Virus record (IMG/VR): IMGVR_UViG_3300045135_003520 | Coordinates: 1-41,024 of that record | Strand: one strand, 5' to 3' | Length of the DNA: 41,024 nucleotides | Source: a virus | The notes under the pieces: model-generated | The model's database searches: none | Told to the model about the DNA's origin: nothing | Seen by the model: the letters and a program-made list of their open reading frames with translations, nothing else | Shown: one piece after another, positions 8,300 through 15,806 of the stretch | Position numbering within the stretch: position 1 is the stretch's first letter | Layout: every line of letters begins with the position of its first letter | Made by a program: the position numbers and the translations under genes

Positions 8300-8683
8300 T
8301 TAAGCTTGATTGTTTCGTAGAAAAATAGATCGCTCTCGAAAAGCGATCGAAATAGACGCTATTGAATGGCCCGGACCAAACGTAAGAGCTGCCGCATTAA
8401 ATTCACCCGCTAAATAAACATGGGCCTGTGTATCACCAGTGGAGGCATCCACCGCCTCTACCAGCAAGGCATCCGGTTCTTCTGATCCATCATTTACTCC
8501 TGCATCACTCAATAAATAGGCTCCACTAGCTGCAACCCTGCCTAACACGGCGCCAGCAGGTAATGAGGCACCGCCAGTAATCGTGACAACTCGAGTAATT
8601 CGCGGAAATTCACCTGCAATTAGATTGTCGGGCGCATAGCTCCCTTGATCGTTAAATCCTTCTGCAATCCCAGGCATGCTCAT
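8300..8683 (-). CDS. D: Head decoration protein (lambda D-like)
   Basis: A 127-residue member of the lambda gpD head-stabilising family. It carries FPRITRVVTITGGASLPAGAVLGRVAASGAYLLSDAG, the typical sequence of the bacterial gpD-like group, and later EAVDASTGDTQAHVYLAGEFNAAALTFG. The trimer caps three-fold sites of the expanded capsid. Its ATG overlaps the protease stop (TATGA), with AAGGGGG upstream, so it is probably translationally coupled to gene C, as in lambda. Confidence 0.95.
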   Translation of the reverse strand: MSMPGIAEGFNDQGSYAPDNLIAGEFPRITRVVTITGGASLPAGAVLGRVAASGAYLLSDAGVNDGSEEPDALLVEAVDASTGDTQAHVYLAGEFNAAALTFGPGHSIASISIAFRERSIFLRNNQA

Positions 8684-9126
8684 ACCGCACCCCCTTGTGA
8701 AAACTTAGCGATCCGCTTCGCCACTGCATCGGCATCATCGCCTTCCTGTTCTGGAGCATCTGGCTCAATGGCAGGGTTGCTAACTGAGGCCATGACTTGT
8801 TCAAAACCTGTGTTGGAAACAGGAGCCGATGCTTCGGCTTTTACCGGTGAAGCATCTAGCGTTGCCAGCGCCATATCAGCGCTCATATCCGTAGAAAATG
8901 CCAGGTGCTGAGCTAACTGTTCACGCCCCTTGGCAGCATCAGAAGATATGATGGAGCCAATACGTTCACGTTCTTTTTTAACGCTTTGCTCGGATGCTTC
9001 ATCATTCGTAGAGGCTATAGTTTCGGTTTGAATGGCTTCAACTAACTGCGGATAGTCGGCCTTTAATGATTCCAAACTAAGGACTTGCCCTTCAGAAGCC
9101 TCAGTCTTGTGGTTTTTGTCAGTCAT
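8680..9126 (-). CDS. Nested scaffold protein from internal in-frame start (Nu3-like)
   Basis: An in-frame ATG at 9126 (MTDKNHKTEASEGQ) inside the protease gene has GAGGA seven bases upstream, a better site than chance alone would often give. Starting there gives a 148-residue acidic helical protein matching the scaffold part only. In lambda the scaffold Nu3 is made in the same way from an internal start in gene C, so I infer the same arrangement. The evidence is the start-site geometry and the analogy; production of the short form is not shown. Confidence 0.6.
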   Translation of the reverse strand: MTDKNHKTEASEGQVLSLESLKADYPQLVEAIQTETIASTNDEASEQSVKKERERIGSIISSDAAKGREQLAQHLAFSTDMSADMALATLDASPVKAEASAPVSNTGFEQVMASVSNPAIEPDAPEQEGDDADAVAKRIAKFSQGGAV

Positions 9127-9972
9127 CGTGCTGTCCTCAAGTGCTAGAAAAGAAGAACCCCGCAACTTGGCGGGGTTCTGATTGTTTGAATGTTCATTGA
9201 TAATTTGTTCCAGGCTTCCGATATCATCGGCCAGTCCTGAGTTGATGGCGCTCTTGCCAATAAAGACATCACCGCCACCGAAGTCTTTGATAACTGTTGG
9301 CGGGTCGACACCACGATGCTTTGCAATTGATTCAATAAATACCGTCGCTAAATCATCGATACGTGATTGCAGTCGTGATTTTCCATCCTTACTGCTTGGA
9401 TCTAATCGTTTATATGGGCTTTGGGATGACACTATCTCTAAGACGCCTTCATCTTTACTTCCTCGATAAACAGCTACCACACCAATGGACCCGAGCATGG
9501 ACGTTTCTGAAGCAATAATTTGATCGCAAGCTGACGCAATCCAATACGCACCTGAAGCCGCATCACCTGAGGCATAGGCAATGATTGGTTTTTTGCCACG
9601 AGCTTCGAAAATCATACTGGCAAATTCAGCGCAACCATTGACTTCGCCGCCCGGTGAATCGATATCTAAAATAATGCTATGGACGTCTGGATTTTCTAAA
9701 GCACTGGTAAAGTCTTTCGCTAAAATTTCGTAACTGGATGCACCACTAATTGCAGTAAATATATTTGCGTAGCGAAACAAGGGACCCACAACAGGAATAA
9801 CCGCCGCACCTTCACGAATCTCAGTTACGTAACTATTGTCTAATTCTCTACCAAGCTTTGCAGACACCACTTCGATGCTTTCGTTTTGGCGTGATGCAAT
9901 CGTTAGAATATTATTAAGTGCAGTCTCGGTAATTGCCCATGGCTCACCAGCTGCATGATTCCAGAATTTCAT
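8680..9972 (-). CDS. C: S49-family prohead protease with C-terminal scaffold domain (lambda C-like)
   Basis: This 430-residue protein is close to lambda gpC in length. The protease half (about residues 1-265) has SIILDIDSPGGEVNG at 99-113 and the nucleophile region ASGDAASGAYWIASACD with the probable Ser at 140. The lysine base is probably in KRLDPSSKDGKSR (188-200). The remainder, from about residue 283, is charged and helical with KKERERIGSIISSDAAKGREQLAQHLAF, which is scaffold-like. A terminator-like hairpin and a good internal start lie between the halves. The start at 9972 has GAGGAAAAACA before it and overlaps the portal stop. The protease processes portal and scaffold in the procapsid. 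Confidence 0.94.
   Translation of the reverse strand: MKFWNHAAGEPWAITETALNNILTIASRQNESIEVVSAKLGRELDNSYVTEIREGAAVIPVVGPLFRYANIFTAISGASSYEILAKDFTSALENPDVHSIILDIDSPGGEVNGCAEFASMIFEARGKKPIIAYASGDAASGAYWIASACDQIIASETSMLGSIGVVAVYRGSKDEGVLEIVSSQSPYKRLDPSSKDGKSRLQSRIDDLATVFIESIAKHRGVDPPTVIKDFGGGDVFIGKSAINSGLADDIGSLEQIINEHSNNQNPAKLRGSSFLALEDSTMTDKNHKTEASEGQVLSLESLKADYPQLVEAIQTETIASTNDEASEQSVKKERERIGSIISSDAAKGREQLAQHLAFSTDMSADMALATLDASPVKAEASAPVSNTGFEQVMASVSNPAIEPDAPEQEGDDADAVAKRIAKFSQGGAV
9147..9179 (-). terminator. Terminator-like hairpin inside the protease gene
   Basis: On the minus strand AGAACCCCGC pairs perfectly with GCGGGGTTCT (arms 9170-9179 and 9154-9163) around a six-base loop, and TCTTTTC follows. 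This is the form of an intrinsic terminator, although the U tract is short and interrupted. It lies in the middle of the protease-scaffold reading frame, about 28 nt before the nested scaffold start at 9126, and is translated as NPAKLRGSSF. It may attenuate transcription or pause ribosomes; its effect is unknown. Confidence 0.6.
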
Positions 9973-11480
9973 TGTTTTTCCTCTGCAGTCTGCGGAGCGT
10001 ATTGAGACGTTTCAGTATTCAAACCTAGCTCTCTCATTTTTGTTTGTTCTCGAGCTCTTTGTTCGAGCACTTCTTCCCAATCTAAACCTTGGGTGGCGCA
10101 TTCATCTTCAAGAGTTGAAAGACCAATCTCTAAACGTATCTTTGAAGCCTTGGCTTCTTTTACAGGGTCAATCCAACCGCGCCCTGGACCAATCCATTTG
10201 CATCGACACCACAGCGCTTTATTTTGATAAAAACCCGGCGCCTCAATCATGCCTTTGTTAATAGCTTCCTCTAACCAGAGTTCATAAACAGGCTTCGCCC
10301 AATAAGTAGCTAGCCAATGACGTCGGCCAATAAAATATCGCCATGCTTCCATCAATGCTGCGCGTGCTGAGGAGTAATTGGTTTTCGAAAAATCCTTCAT
10401 CAACAATTCGAAAGGTAAGTTCAACCCAGTACCAATATGACGAAGGATGTTTTCTACAAAACTGCTGTAAGAAGAATTAGGCCGACTGGGGGTAAAAGGC
10501 GCGACTTTATCTCCTGGAAATATAGGAATAACGGCACCGCCTTGGAGTTTTACTTGCCACTCATTTCGAGCAGCCATGTAATCCTCGCCAGACCCACCAA
10601 ACATTTCACTAATAGATTCACCATCCAATGGCGTTTCGATAAAAGCAGCGATCATTGCGTTGACAACGGCCGCTTGCATTTCGGAACGCTCGTAGTGATC
10701 AAGCATTTTAAATAACGGCATGATGCTACTAAAGATTGGTTTGCCTCTGCTCTGTCCGGTTCGCTCCTTGTCATGGACATGAATAACACGCTGGCGACCG
10801 AAACGAGTTCGAGCTGAAATACGCTCATATTCTTGAGCGTTATTGCTAACACCAAGAAGTTGATCACCGGGATGCGTTTTGGCAATCCAGTAAGCTAATG
10901 GCGCACCGTAAGAATCAACCTCGATACCAGCGCGAATATTGGCATCGTTGATTCGATCGTTTGGGTTTCCTAAACGGTCGGGCTCAATAAGCTGAATGGT
11001 TGTTGCAAACGCCTGGCTTCTATTGGGAAGCCATAATGGCAACGCAAGCGCCTCACCATTGATTAGCCCCGAGCGGAACATTTGCGTTGTTAAACCGTTA
11101 AATGTCAGACTTTTTGAAGCATCACATTCAGTGGTGTCAGCCCAGCTACGCCAAAGAGCTTCTGTTTTTCTCGACCAGCTATCTGCCCAGTCTTTGTCTT
11201 TTCCTAGTGCCTTGTAGTCAGGCAGCGCTGATAGGCGCAAGCCAGTCCCAACGACATTATCCACCAGCGTTTGAATTGCCCCTGAGGCTACGCCATGATT
11301 TCTTGCTAAATCTCTAGAGCGTGAAACCAGTGTAGGCAGCTCATCGAGTAAATCTGAATCTGGTGAGCCAGCCATTGGGCGCCAGCTCGACATTTCTCTC
11401 GCAGACAATGATGCTGCCCGGTGAGCCGTATCAGATACTAGTGGTAAGCCATCTGGGCCTAAGATCATGTGTTTGGTCAT
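9969..11480 (-). CDS. B: Portal protein (lambda B-like)
   Basis: A 503-residue portal of the lambda gpB family. It has RDLARNHGVASGAIQTLVDNVVGTGLRLSALPDY near residue 55-90, WADTTECDASKSLTFNGLTTQMFRSGLINGEALALP at about 112-150, then RVIHVHDKERTGQSRGKPIFSSIMPLFKMLDHYERSEMQAAVVNAMIAAF and GLNLPFELLMKDFSKTNYSSARAALMEAWR. All are strong family signatures. The dodecamer forms the DNA entry vertex and binds terminase. The start at 11480 has GAGG five bases upstream, and the stop overlaps the protease start. Confidence 0.96.
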   Translation of the reverse strand: MTKHMILGPDGLPLVSDTAHRAASLSAREMSSWRPMAGSPDSDLLDELPTLVSRSRDLARNHGVASGAIQTLVDNVVGTGLRLSALPDYKALGKDKDWADSWSRKTEALWRSWADTTECDASKSLTFNGLTTQMFRSGLINGEALALPLWLPNRSQAFATTIQLIEPDRLGNPNDRINDANIRAGIEVDSYGAPLAYWIAKTHPGDQLLGVSNNAQEYERISARTRFGRQRVIHVHDKERTGQSRGKPIFSSIMPLFKMLDHYERSEMQAAVVNAMIAAFIETPLDGESISEMFGGSGEDYMAARNEWQVKLQGGAVIPIFPGDKVAPFTPSRPNSSYSSFVENILRHIGTGLNLPFELLMKDFSKTNYSSARAALMEAWRYFIGRRHWLATYWAKPVYELWLEEAINKGMIEAPGFYQNKALWCRCKWIGPGRGWIDPVKEAKASKIRLEIGLSTLEDECATQGLDWEEVLEQRAREQTKMRELGLNTETSQYAPQTAEEKQ

Positions 11481-11511
11481 AGCGCCTCAATTAGCTTTTC
11501 TAATCAGTAAT

Positions 11512-11739
11512 TTAAAATTTCATAAACAAAGGACCACGTCGCGGGCGCCCCTCTTTTGCTGCTATTTCCGACTTAAGCTTCGCAATGTAAGCCGTGAGTT
11601 TGTTGATATCGGTTTGTGCATAAGTGGTGGCACCATAACCGCCAACAGACACAGTCACTTCTAGTTCACCGATCATCAAGCGATGCAGTGCAGATTCAGC
11701 ATCAATGAGTCGCTGCCGCAGTATTGTTAAATCATTCAT
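11512..11739 (-). CDS. W: Head-tail connector gpW-like protein
   Basis: A 75-residue small helical protein beginning MNDLTILRQRLIDAESALHRLMIGE, with a beta hairpin VTVSVGGYGATTYAQTDINKL and a final helix TAYIAKLKSEIAAKEG. This is the layout of lambda gpW, the protein that seals filled heads before tail joining. It lies between terminase large subunit and portal, exactly as in lambda. I start at the ATG at 11739 (AAGGTG upstream) rather than ten codons earlier, where the frame runs into terminase. Confidence 0.88.
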   Translation of the reverse strand: MNDLTILRQRLIDAESALHRLMIGELEVTVSVGGYGATTYAQTDINKLTAYIAKLKSEIAAKEGRPRRGPLFMKF

Positions 11740-11746
11740 AAACACC

Positions 11747-13813
11747 TTAGAGGTAAGGGTCATCGGCAACGACGGACGATCGTTGTCGAAACGCTTTAGT
11801 TGTTTTCTTTGTAATTGGCTGAGCGCTTTCGCTTTGAACTAGTGCTTTTTGTTTGACTTCACCCAGTGCATTTTCTAATCGCTTCCACTGCAACTCTTTA
11901 AATCGGTCAAGACCATAAATACTTGCAGCTGCTCGTGCATACACACGACAATCCAAAGCCTCATTATTTCGAGTAGGGTCTTTTTCCCATGTGGCTTTTG
12001 GGAAGCCTTTGTGTAAACGGATAATGCGTCGCTCAGCTGTTAACTGTTTGAAGTATTCCTCTCCATACTGTGGAAAGTGGCAGGTCCCTGGTGAAAATAA
12101 TTCACCCGAAGCCCGCTCTTCATCCGTCGGTCTCGGCAGTTTGAGCCAACGGTAAAGTTCAACTTTGGCAACTGGCCCACTGACATTCCAAACCCTCAAT
12201 CCTCGGCGTTTACCACCGGTATCAGCTTTTGAGACATTCTGGATTAATGCAGTGTCTGTATCTCGTCCCTTTATGGCAACGACACTTCTTGGCTGTGATG
12301 CTCGTGCACCTGCGCCACCCCAGACTGCCTGAGGATAATTGCGTACCCACCCATAAACATCCTGAGTGGCGTAACCAGAATCAACGCACATCACACGAAT
12401 TGGCAGCGAACTACCTAAAGCGTGGGGCCAATCTTTGCTAAGCACTCGATCGAGCTTTTTCCATACATCAGGTAGAGCGGTATCACCATCTAAGACTAAG
12501 TAGTCGATTGACCATGATTCTTTGCTTCTCCCCCAAGCGACGATTTCACATTCCAAACGATCGCGCTGAACATCAACACCTGCCGTTAAAAACAAACCGC
12601 ATTCAGGAACAACACCAATGGCGTAAGACTCTCGTCGCTCATATAAACGCTCCCATTCTGGCGCCTCGAATTCTTCTTCATAAGATTCACCGAGAACGGT
12701 ATTCACAAAGCCTTTCATTAAATCCGGATTTTGTTGCGCTCCTTCAAATATTCTTGCAGCGTCTTCCCATGAAAACCAACCGACAGGGCTATAGAGTGAC
12801 GACAAGTGATAGCCTTGAGTTTGACCATCACCTTCAGCGGTTGCCTGCCAGTAACCTTGATTGAGCATCTCGGTTTTTTGATGTTCACTAATTAAGAAAT
12901 CACAATCCTCACAACAATACTGTGCATTCTCGGGCTTTCCTTCCTCCCATCGTAACTGAGAAAACCGCAATGGCTGTGAATGACCGCATGAGGGACAAGG
13001 CACATAAAAATAACGCTGATCTGAGTTTTCAAATTCTCTCTGAATACGCGATGTACTTTTGAGCGTTGGCGTACTCACGAGCAGCACCTTTCTCCTGCGT
13101 GCAAAGGTTGCACTTCGTCGTTCGGCCAGCAATATCGGATCGCCTTCACCTTCAACATCGCCCGGATATCCATCCACCTCATCCATAAACAGATAACGAG
13201 CAGGCATGGATCGGAGGCCGACAGCACTGTTTGCGCCAGTCATGACCAGTACGCCGCCTGGAAACTCTTTTGAGAGCACCGTATTACCTGAGTCTCTACT
13301 GCGCGCAGGAGCAACACGCGCCCTTAGCTCTGGCACATCTTCAAGTTGAGGGTCGATACGCTGACGGGAATTACGCTTTGCCATTTCGACGGTTGGCGAT
13401 ACTGCCATCATCGGCCCGGGAGCCATATGGATGACGTATCCGATCCAGTTATTGCCAGCCTCTGTGCCACCAACCTGCGCGCCTTTCATAAACACAACGC
13501 GCTGTACCGGCGAAGATACTGACAAACAATCCATAATTTCTTGTAGATAAGGCGTTCTTTGAGTACGCCAGCGGCCTGGCTCAGCAGCCGATTTGGGGGA
13601 TAGCACACGAAACTGATCAGCCCATTCAGACACCAATAACATGGGATCTGGTTTTAAACCTTCATTCCAGGCTTTTTCGAGCTCTATTACCCCGTCGTAG
13701 AATTCAGTATCACCGTTCTTCGTCATCCCTGACGCCACGGCATTAGAACGTCCGCGTTCGTCAATCGACCTTTGGTTGGATGTCGCTGAGCTCGGATAAG
13801 TGCTGTCTGACAT
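11747..13813 (-). CDS. A: Terminase large subunit (lambda A/GpA-like)
   Basis: A 688-residue packaging ATPase-nuclease of the GpA family. Features in order: VSEWADQFRVLSPKSAAEPGRWRT near 61-84; a Walker A-like FMKGAQVGGTEAGNN (109-122); YLFMDEVDGYPGD with the Walker B acidic pair (207-219); a Cys4 zinc-like CPSCGHS...CCEDCDF at about 275-310; and the nuclease half with AGVDVQRDRLECEIVAWG. I start at MSDSTYPSS (13813), where GGAG lies four bases upstream; this overlaps the Nu1 gene by 53 nt. MTKNGDTEF (13726) is an alternative without overlap but with a weaker ribosome-binding site. Confidence 0.95.
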   Translation of the reverse strand: MSDSTYPSSATSNQRSIDERGRSNAVASGMTKNGDTEFYDGVIELEKAWNEGLKPDPMLLVSEWADQFRVLSPKSAAEPGRWRTQRTPYLQEIMDCLSVSSPVQRVVFMKGAQVGGTEAGNNWIGYVIHMAPGPMMAVSPTVEMAKRNSRQRIDPQLEDVPELRARVAPARSRDSGNTVLSKEFPGGVLVMTGANSAVGLRSMPARYLFMDEVDGYPGDVEGEGDPILLAERRSATFARRRKVLLVSTPTLKSTSRIQREFENSDQRYFYVPCPSCGHSQPLRFSQLRWEEGKPENAQYCCEDCDFLISEHQKTEMLNQGYWQATAEGDGQTQGYHLSSLYSPVGWFSWEDAARIFEGAQQNPDLMKGFVNTVLGESYEEEFEAPEWERLYERRESYAIGVVPECGLFLTAGVDVQRDRLECEIVAWGRSKESWSIDYLVLDGDTALPDVWKKLDRVLSKDWPHALGSSLPIRVMCVDSGYATQDVYGWVRNYPQAVWGGAGARASQPRSVVAIKGRDTDTALIQNVSKADTGGKRRGLRVWNVSGPVAKVELYRWLKLPRPTDEERASGELFSPGTCHFPQYGEEYFKQLTAERRIIRLHKGFPKATWEKDPTRNNEALDCRVYARAAASIYGLDRFKELQWKRLENALGEVKQKALVQSESAQPITKKTTKAFRQRSSVVADDPYL

Positions 13814-14303
13814 AAGACTCCAACATGACATGCATCTTGTGCGGGTCAACCTCCAGTTCTGCGGCCATTTGAGCAGATATTCTTGCAGGCCAACTTAGCC
13901 AAGCGTCGCGCTCGGCTCTTGCAATACGAAACACATGAGCGATCGCTTTAGCACGATCCACCAGCTCATTTTTCAGTTGCTGTAATTTGATTCTATTGGT
14001 CTGGGCTTTAAGGACTTCGTTGGCTGTTCGGGCTTGCATATAGGTTGTACCACCAGCCGTATTGCCGCTTTCACTCAATGTGTCCGCCACCGCATCAAGC
14101 GCCGCTTTGGGTACTGCTTTAGTTGCACCTGGTGATTTACGCTGTTGGGCGCGATCTGTGTTTCGATCCCATTGATTGTCGACTTTAGCTATATCGATGG
14201 TGCCATCAGTCTCAGCTTGAATACGGCCAGACTTGATCGCTTTGCGCACAGCGGTATCTGAGACCCCTCGATGTTTGGCATAAGCCCGCAGTGATACGCC
14301 CAT
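13761..14303 (-). CDS. Nu1: Terminase small subunit (Nu1-like)
   Basis: This 180-residue protein has an N-terminal winged-helix region, MGVSLRAYAKHRGVSDTAVRKAIKSGRI, followed by a charged linker. Then comes MQARTANEVLKAQTNRIKLQQLKNELVDRAKAIAHVFRIARAERDAWLSWPARISAQMAAELEVD, the family's dimerisation and large-subunit-binding helices. Lambda Nu1 is of similar length (181). It recognises cos and loads the large subunit. It is the first gene of the late block, with a divergent plus-strand gene 106 bp away, so the late promoter may lie in 14304-14409 or upstream. Confidence 0.92.
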   Translation of the reverse strand: MGVSLRAYAKHRGVSDTAVRKAIKSGRIQAETDGTIDIAKVDNQWDRNTDRAQQRKSPGATKAVPKAALDAVADTLSESGNTAGGTTYMQARTANEVLKAQTNRIKLQQLKNELVDRAKAIAHVFRIARAERDAWLSWPARISAQMAAELEVDPHKMHVMLESYVRQHLSELSDIQPKVD

Positions 14304-14347
14304 CTTTTAACCTGTTGTTTTTAGTCGAATTAATAAGCATAAATGAG

Positions 14348-14387
14348 TTGATAAGACCGCTGAATGAAGCGTTCATGTGCTTATCAA
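14348..14387. promoter_or_regulatory. Nested inverted repeats in divergent terminase/small-gene intergenic region
   Basis: The 106-bp gap between terminase small subunit (minus) and the small plus gene holds TTGATAAG (14348-14355) and its exact reverse complement CTTATCAA (14380-14387). Inside these is ATGAAGCGTTCAT (14364-14376), with ATGAA/TTCAT arms. The arrangement suggests an operator in a divergent promoter region. I cannot identify convincing -35/-10 boxes. Confidence 0.4.
14366..14378 (+). repeat. GAAGCGTTCATGT motif, copy 1
   Basis: A 13-base sequence found identically three times on the plus strand (here, 15453 and 34486). In each case it ends about 29-33 bases before the start codon of a plus-strand gene; here 31 nt before the ATG at 14410. 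Confidence 0.6.
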
Positions 14388-14409
14388 AACAGCACTTGGA
14401 GACAACAAA

Positions 14410-14622
14410 ATGGCTCACAAACAAAACGCATTAGACGCTTTTTTAGCTCGAAAATCTGAAATAGACACAGCCCTTGAGCGCTTACAAGCACTCAGCAATG
14501 ACCACTTCAACGCTCACCCCGATGAAATCAACTGGGGTCACGTTGGCGACCTGGGCCACTACGCCGAACTCCTCAAACAAATCACCGACTCAGCCTTTAA
14601 CGAAGGCGAACATGCCGAATAA
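14410..14622 (+). CDS. Small prophage hypothetical protein
   Basis: A 70-residue protein, mostly helical and acidic: MAHKQNALDAFLARKSEID, then TALERLQALSNDHF, then HVGDLGHYAELLKQITD. I recognise it as the kind of small protein often found next to DUF3489 genes in prophages, but no function is known to me. The ATG at 14410 is supported by TTGGAGAC seven bases upstream; an earlier in-frame ATG at 14377 lacks a site. It is the first gene of a short plus-strand cluster that runs opposite to the late operon. Confidence 0.65.
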   Translation: MAHKQNALDAFLARKSEIDTALERLQALSNDHFNAHPDEINWGHVGDLGHYAELLKQITDSAFNEGEHAE

Positions 14623-14632
14623 GGAGCACATC

Positions 14633-15088
14633 ATGACCAAACTCACCGATACCCAAATCACCATCCTTGAAGCCGCCAGCAAGCGGCTCGACAACAACAT
14701 TGAGCCATTCCCCAATAACATCAACGCGGGTATTAAGCCTCGGGTTATCCAAGGTTTATTGAAGCGAGAGCTCATTACTCAATTTGAAAATGGCTACATC
14801 ATTGATGCCAAAGGCTTTGACGCCATAGGCCAACCAGTGCCCACAAAAACGGAACCTAGCCAACCCGTCACTCTACGCCAAGGAACTAAGCAAGCCCGAA
14901 TGATCGCGCTAATGCAGCGCCCAGAAGGCGCCAGCATCGAAGAAATTTGTACGGAGACTAGCTGGCAAAAACACACCGTTCGAGGTGTGTTTTCAAATAC
15001 CCTTAAAAAACGACTGGGCCTGACGGTCACCTCATATAAGGATGATGACCAACAACGCCGGTACCGTATTCAAGGAGATGCCCAATGA
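14633..15088 (+). CDS. DUF3489-type protein
   Basis: This 151-residue protein has an N-terminal helical domain (MTKLTDTQITILEAASKR) and a C-terminal winged-helix-like DUF3489 domain, about residues 80-150: GTKQARMIALMQRPEGASIEEICTETSWQKHTVRGVFSNTLKKRLGLTVTS. This family occurs widely in prophages and integrative elements, and I infer a DNA-binding role from the helix-turn-helix pattern. The ATG at 14633 has AAGGAG eight bases before it. The stop overlaps the next gene, so the small cluster is probably one transcript. Confidence 0.85.
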   Translation: MTKLTDTQITILEAASKRLDNNIEPFPNNINAGIKPRVIQGLLKRELITQFENGYIIDAKGFDAIGQPVPTKTEPSQPVTLRQGTKQARMIALMQRPEGASIEEICTETSWQKHTVRGVFSNTLKKRLGLTVTSYKDDDQQRRYRIQGDAQ

Positions 15089-15426
15089 GCACTCGCTGCT
15101 TTATTGCCATGACAAAAGACGAGGTGACTTATCAATCAATTTATTGCCATCACGATGGATACGACACCAATAATGGTGTTGGTCCAACGCTAAGACAACA
15201 TCACAACAGTGAATATCACGCCGAGAACTTGATAGCTCTTGGAGATATCTCCTTTGTGCAGGGCGAAACAGTTTGTGCTTACCACCGAGATCGCGGCGAC
15301 ACTTGGCTGCAAACCCAGCCTAGAACCACCCGCAGCGAATCCGAGTTATTCGCACTGGCCAAAGCGTGTGATGCGCAATACCTGTATCTTTTTAAACAGG
15401 GCGAATGGCACAGTTTTAAACTTTAA
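15085..15426 (+). CDS. Conserved prophage hypothetical protein
   Basis: A 113-residue protein beginning MSTRCFIAMTKDEVTYQSIYCHHDGYDTNNGVGPTL. I recognise the opening pattern (CHHDGY...GPTL, then a region like NLIALGDISF) from prophage and plasmid hypothetical proteins whose role is unknown. His and Cys residues are concentrated in the first third (C22, H23, H24). Its ATG overlaps the previous stop by four bases and has AAGGAG upstream, so it is co-translated with the DUF3489 gene. Confidence 0.8.
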   Translation: MSTRCFIAMTKDEVTYQSIYCHHDGYDTNNGVGPTLRQHHNSEYHAENLIALGDISFVQGETVCAYHRDRGDTWLQTQPRTTRSESELFALAKACDAQYLYLFKQGEWHSFKL

Positions 15427-15452
15427 GAATTGACTTGATTAACCCAGGCATT

Positions 15453-15465
15453 GAAGCGTTCATGT
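15453..15465 (+). repeat. GAAGCGTTCATGT motif, copy 2
   Basis: Identical to the copies at 14366 and 34486. It ends 29 nt before the preferred ATG at 15495 of the following gene. Confidence 0.6.
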
Positions 15466-15494
15466 CATCACAAACAAAAAATGAGGCAAAGATT

Positions 15495-15806
15495 ATGGGT
15501 ACATGGAGCCAACCAAATACCGCTAAAAAATCACATCAGTTAAAGGAATTGATGTGCAAGCCAATCTTGAAACATCAAGCTTTCCAAAAACTGTATCACC
15601 TTGTCGGTGATGATGACTTATTCGATTTTATCGAAGAGCTAGAACCTACTGATGATGTTCGTTATTTAGTGCAATCACATATCAAAACAACACTGAATAA
15701 TTTAAACCACTCTTTCCTCAAGTGGGAGGAAGATGCCATCACAACATGTGAGTCATTACTGCCAGCTAGTGCAATTAATTTGCAGCCGCGGACTGAATCG
15801 AAATAG
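15495..15806 (+). CDS. Small hypothetical protein convergent with the methyltransferase
   Basis: A 103-residue protein starting MGTWSQPNTAKKSHQLKELM, chosen because GAGG lies eight bases before this ATG. The same frame opens earlier (TTG at 15435). It contains LYHLVGDDDLFDFIEELEPTDDVRYLVQSHIKTTL, an acidic helical stretch. I do not recognise the family. Its last 32 bases overlap the end of the ParB-methyltransferase gene on the other strand, so transcription from the two sides converges here. It is probably the last gene of the small plus-strand cluster. Confidence 0.6.
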   Translation: MGTWSQPNTAKKSHQLKELMCKPILKHQAFQKLYHLVGDDDLFDFIEELEPTDDVRYLVQSHIKTTLNNLNHSFLKWEEDAITTCESLLPASAINLQPRTESK

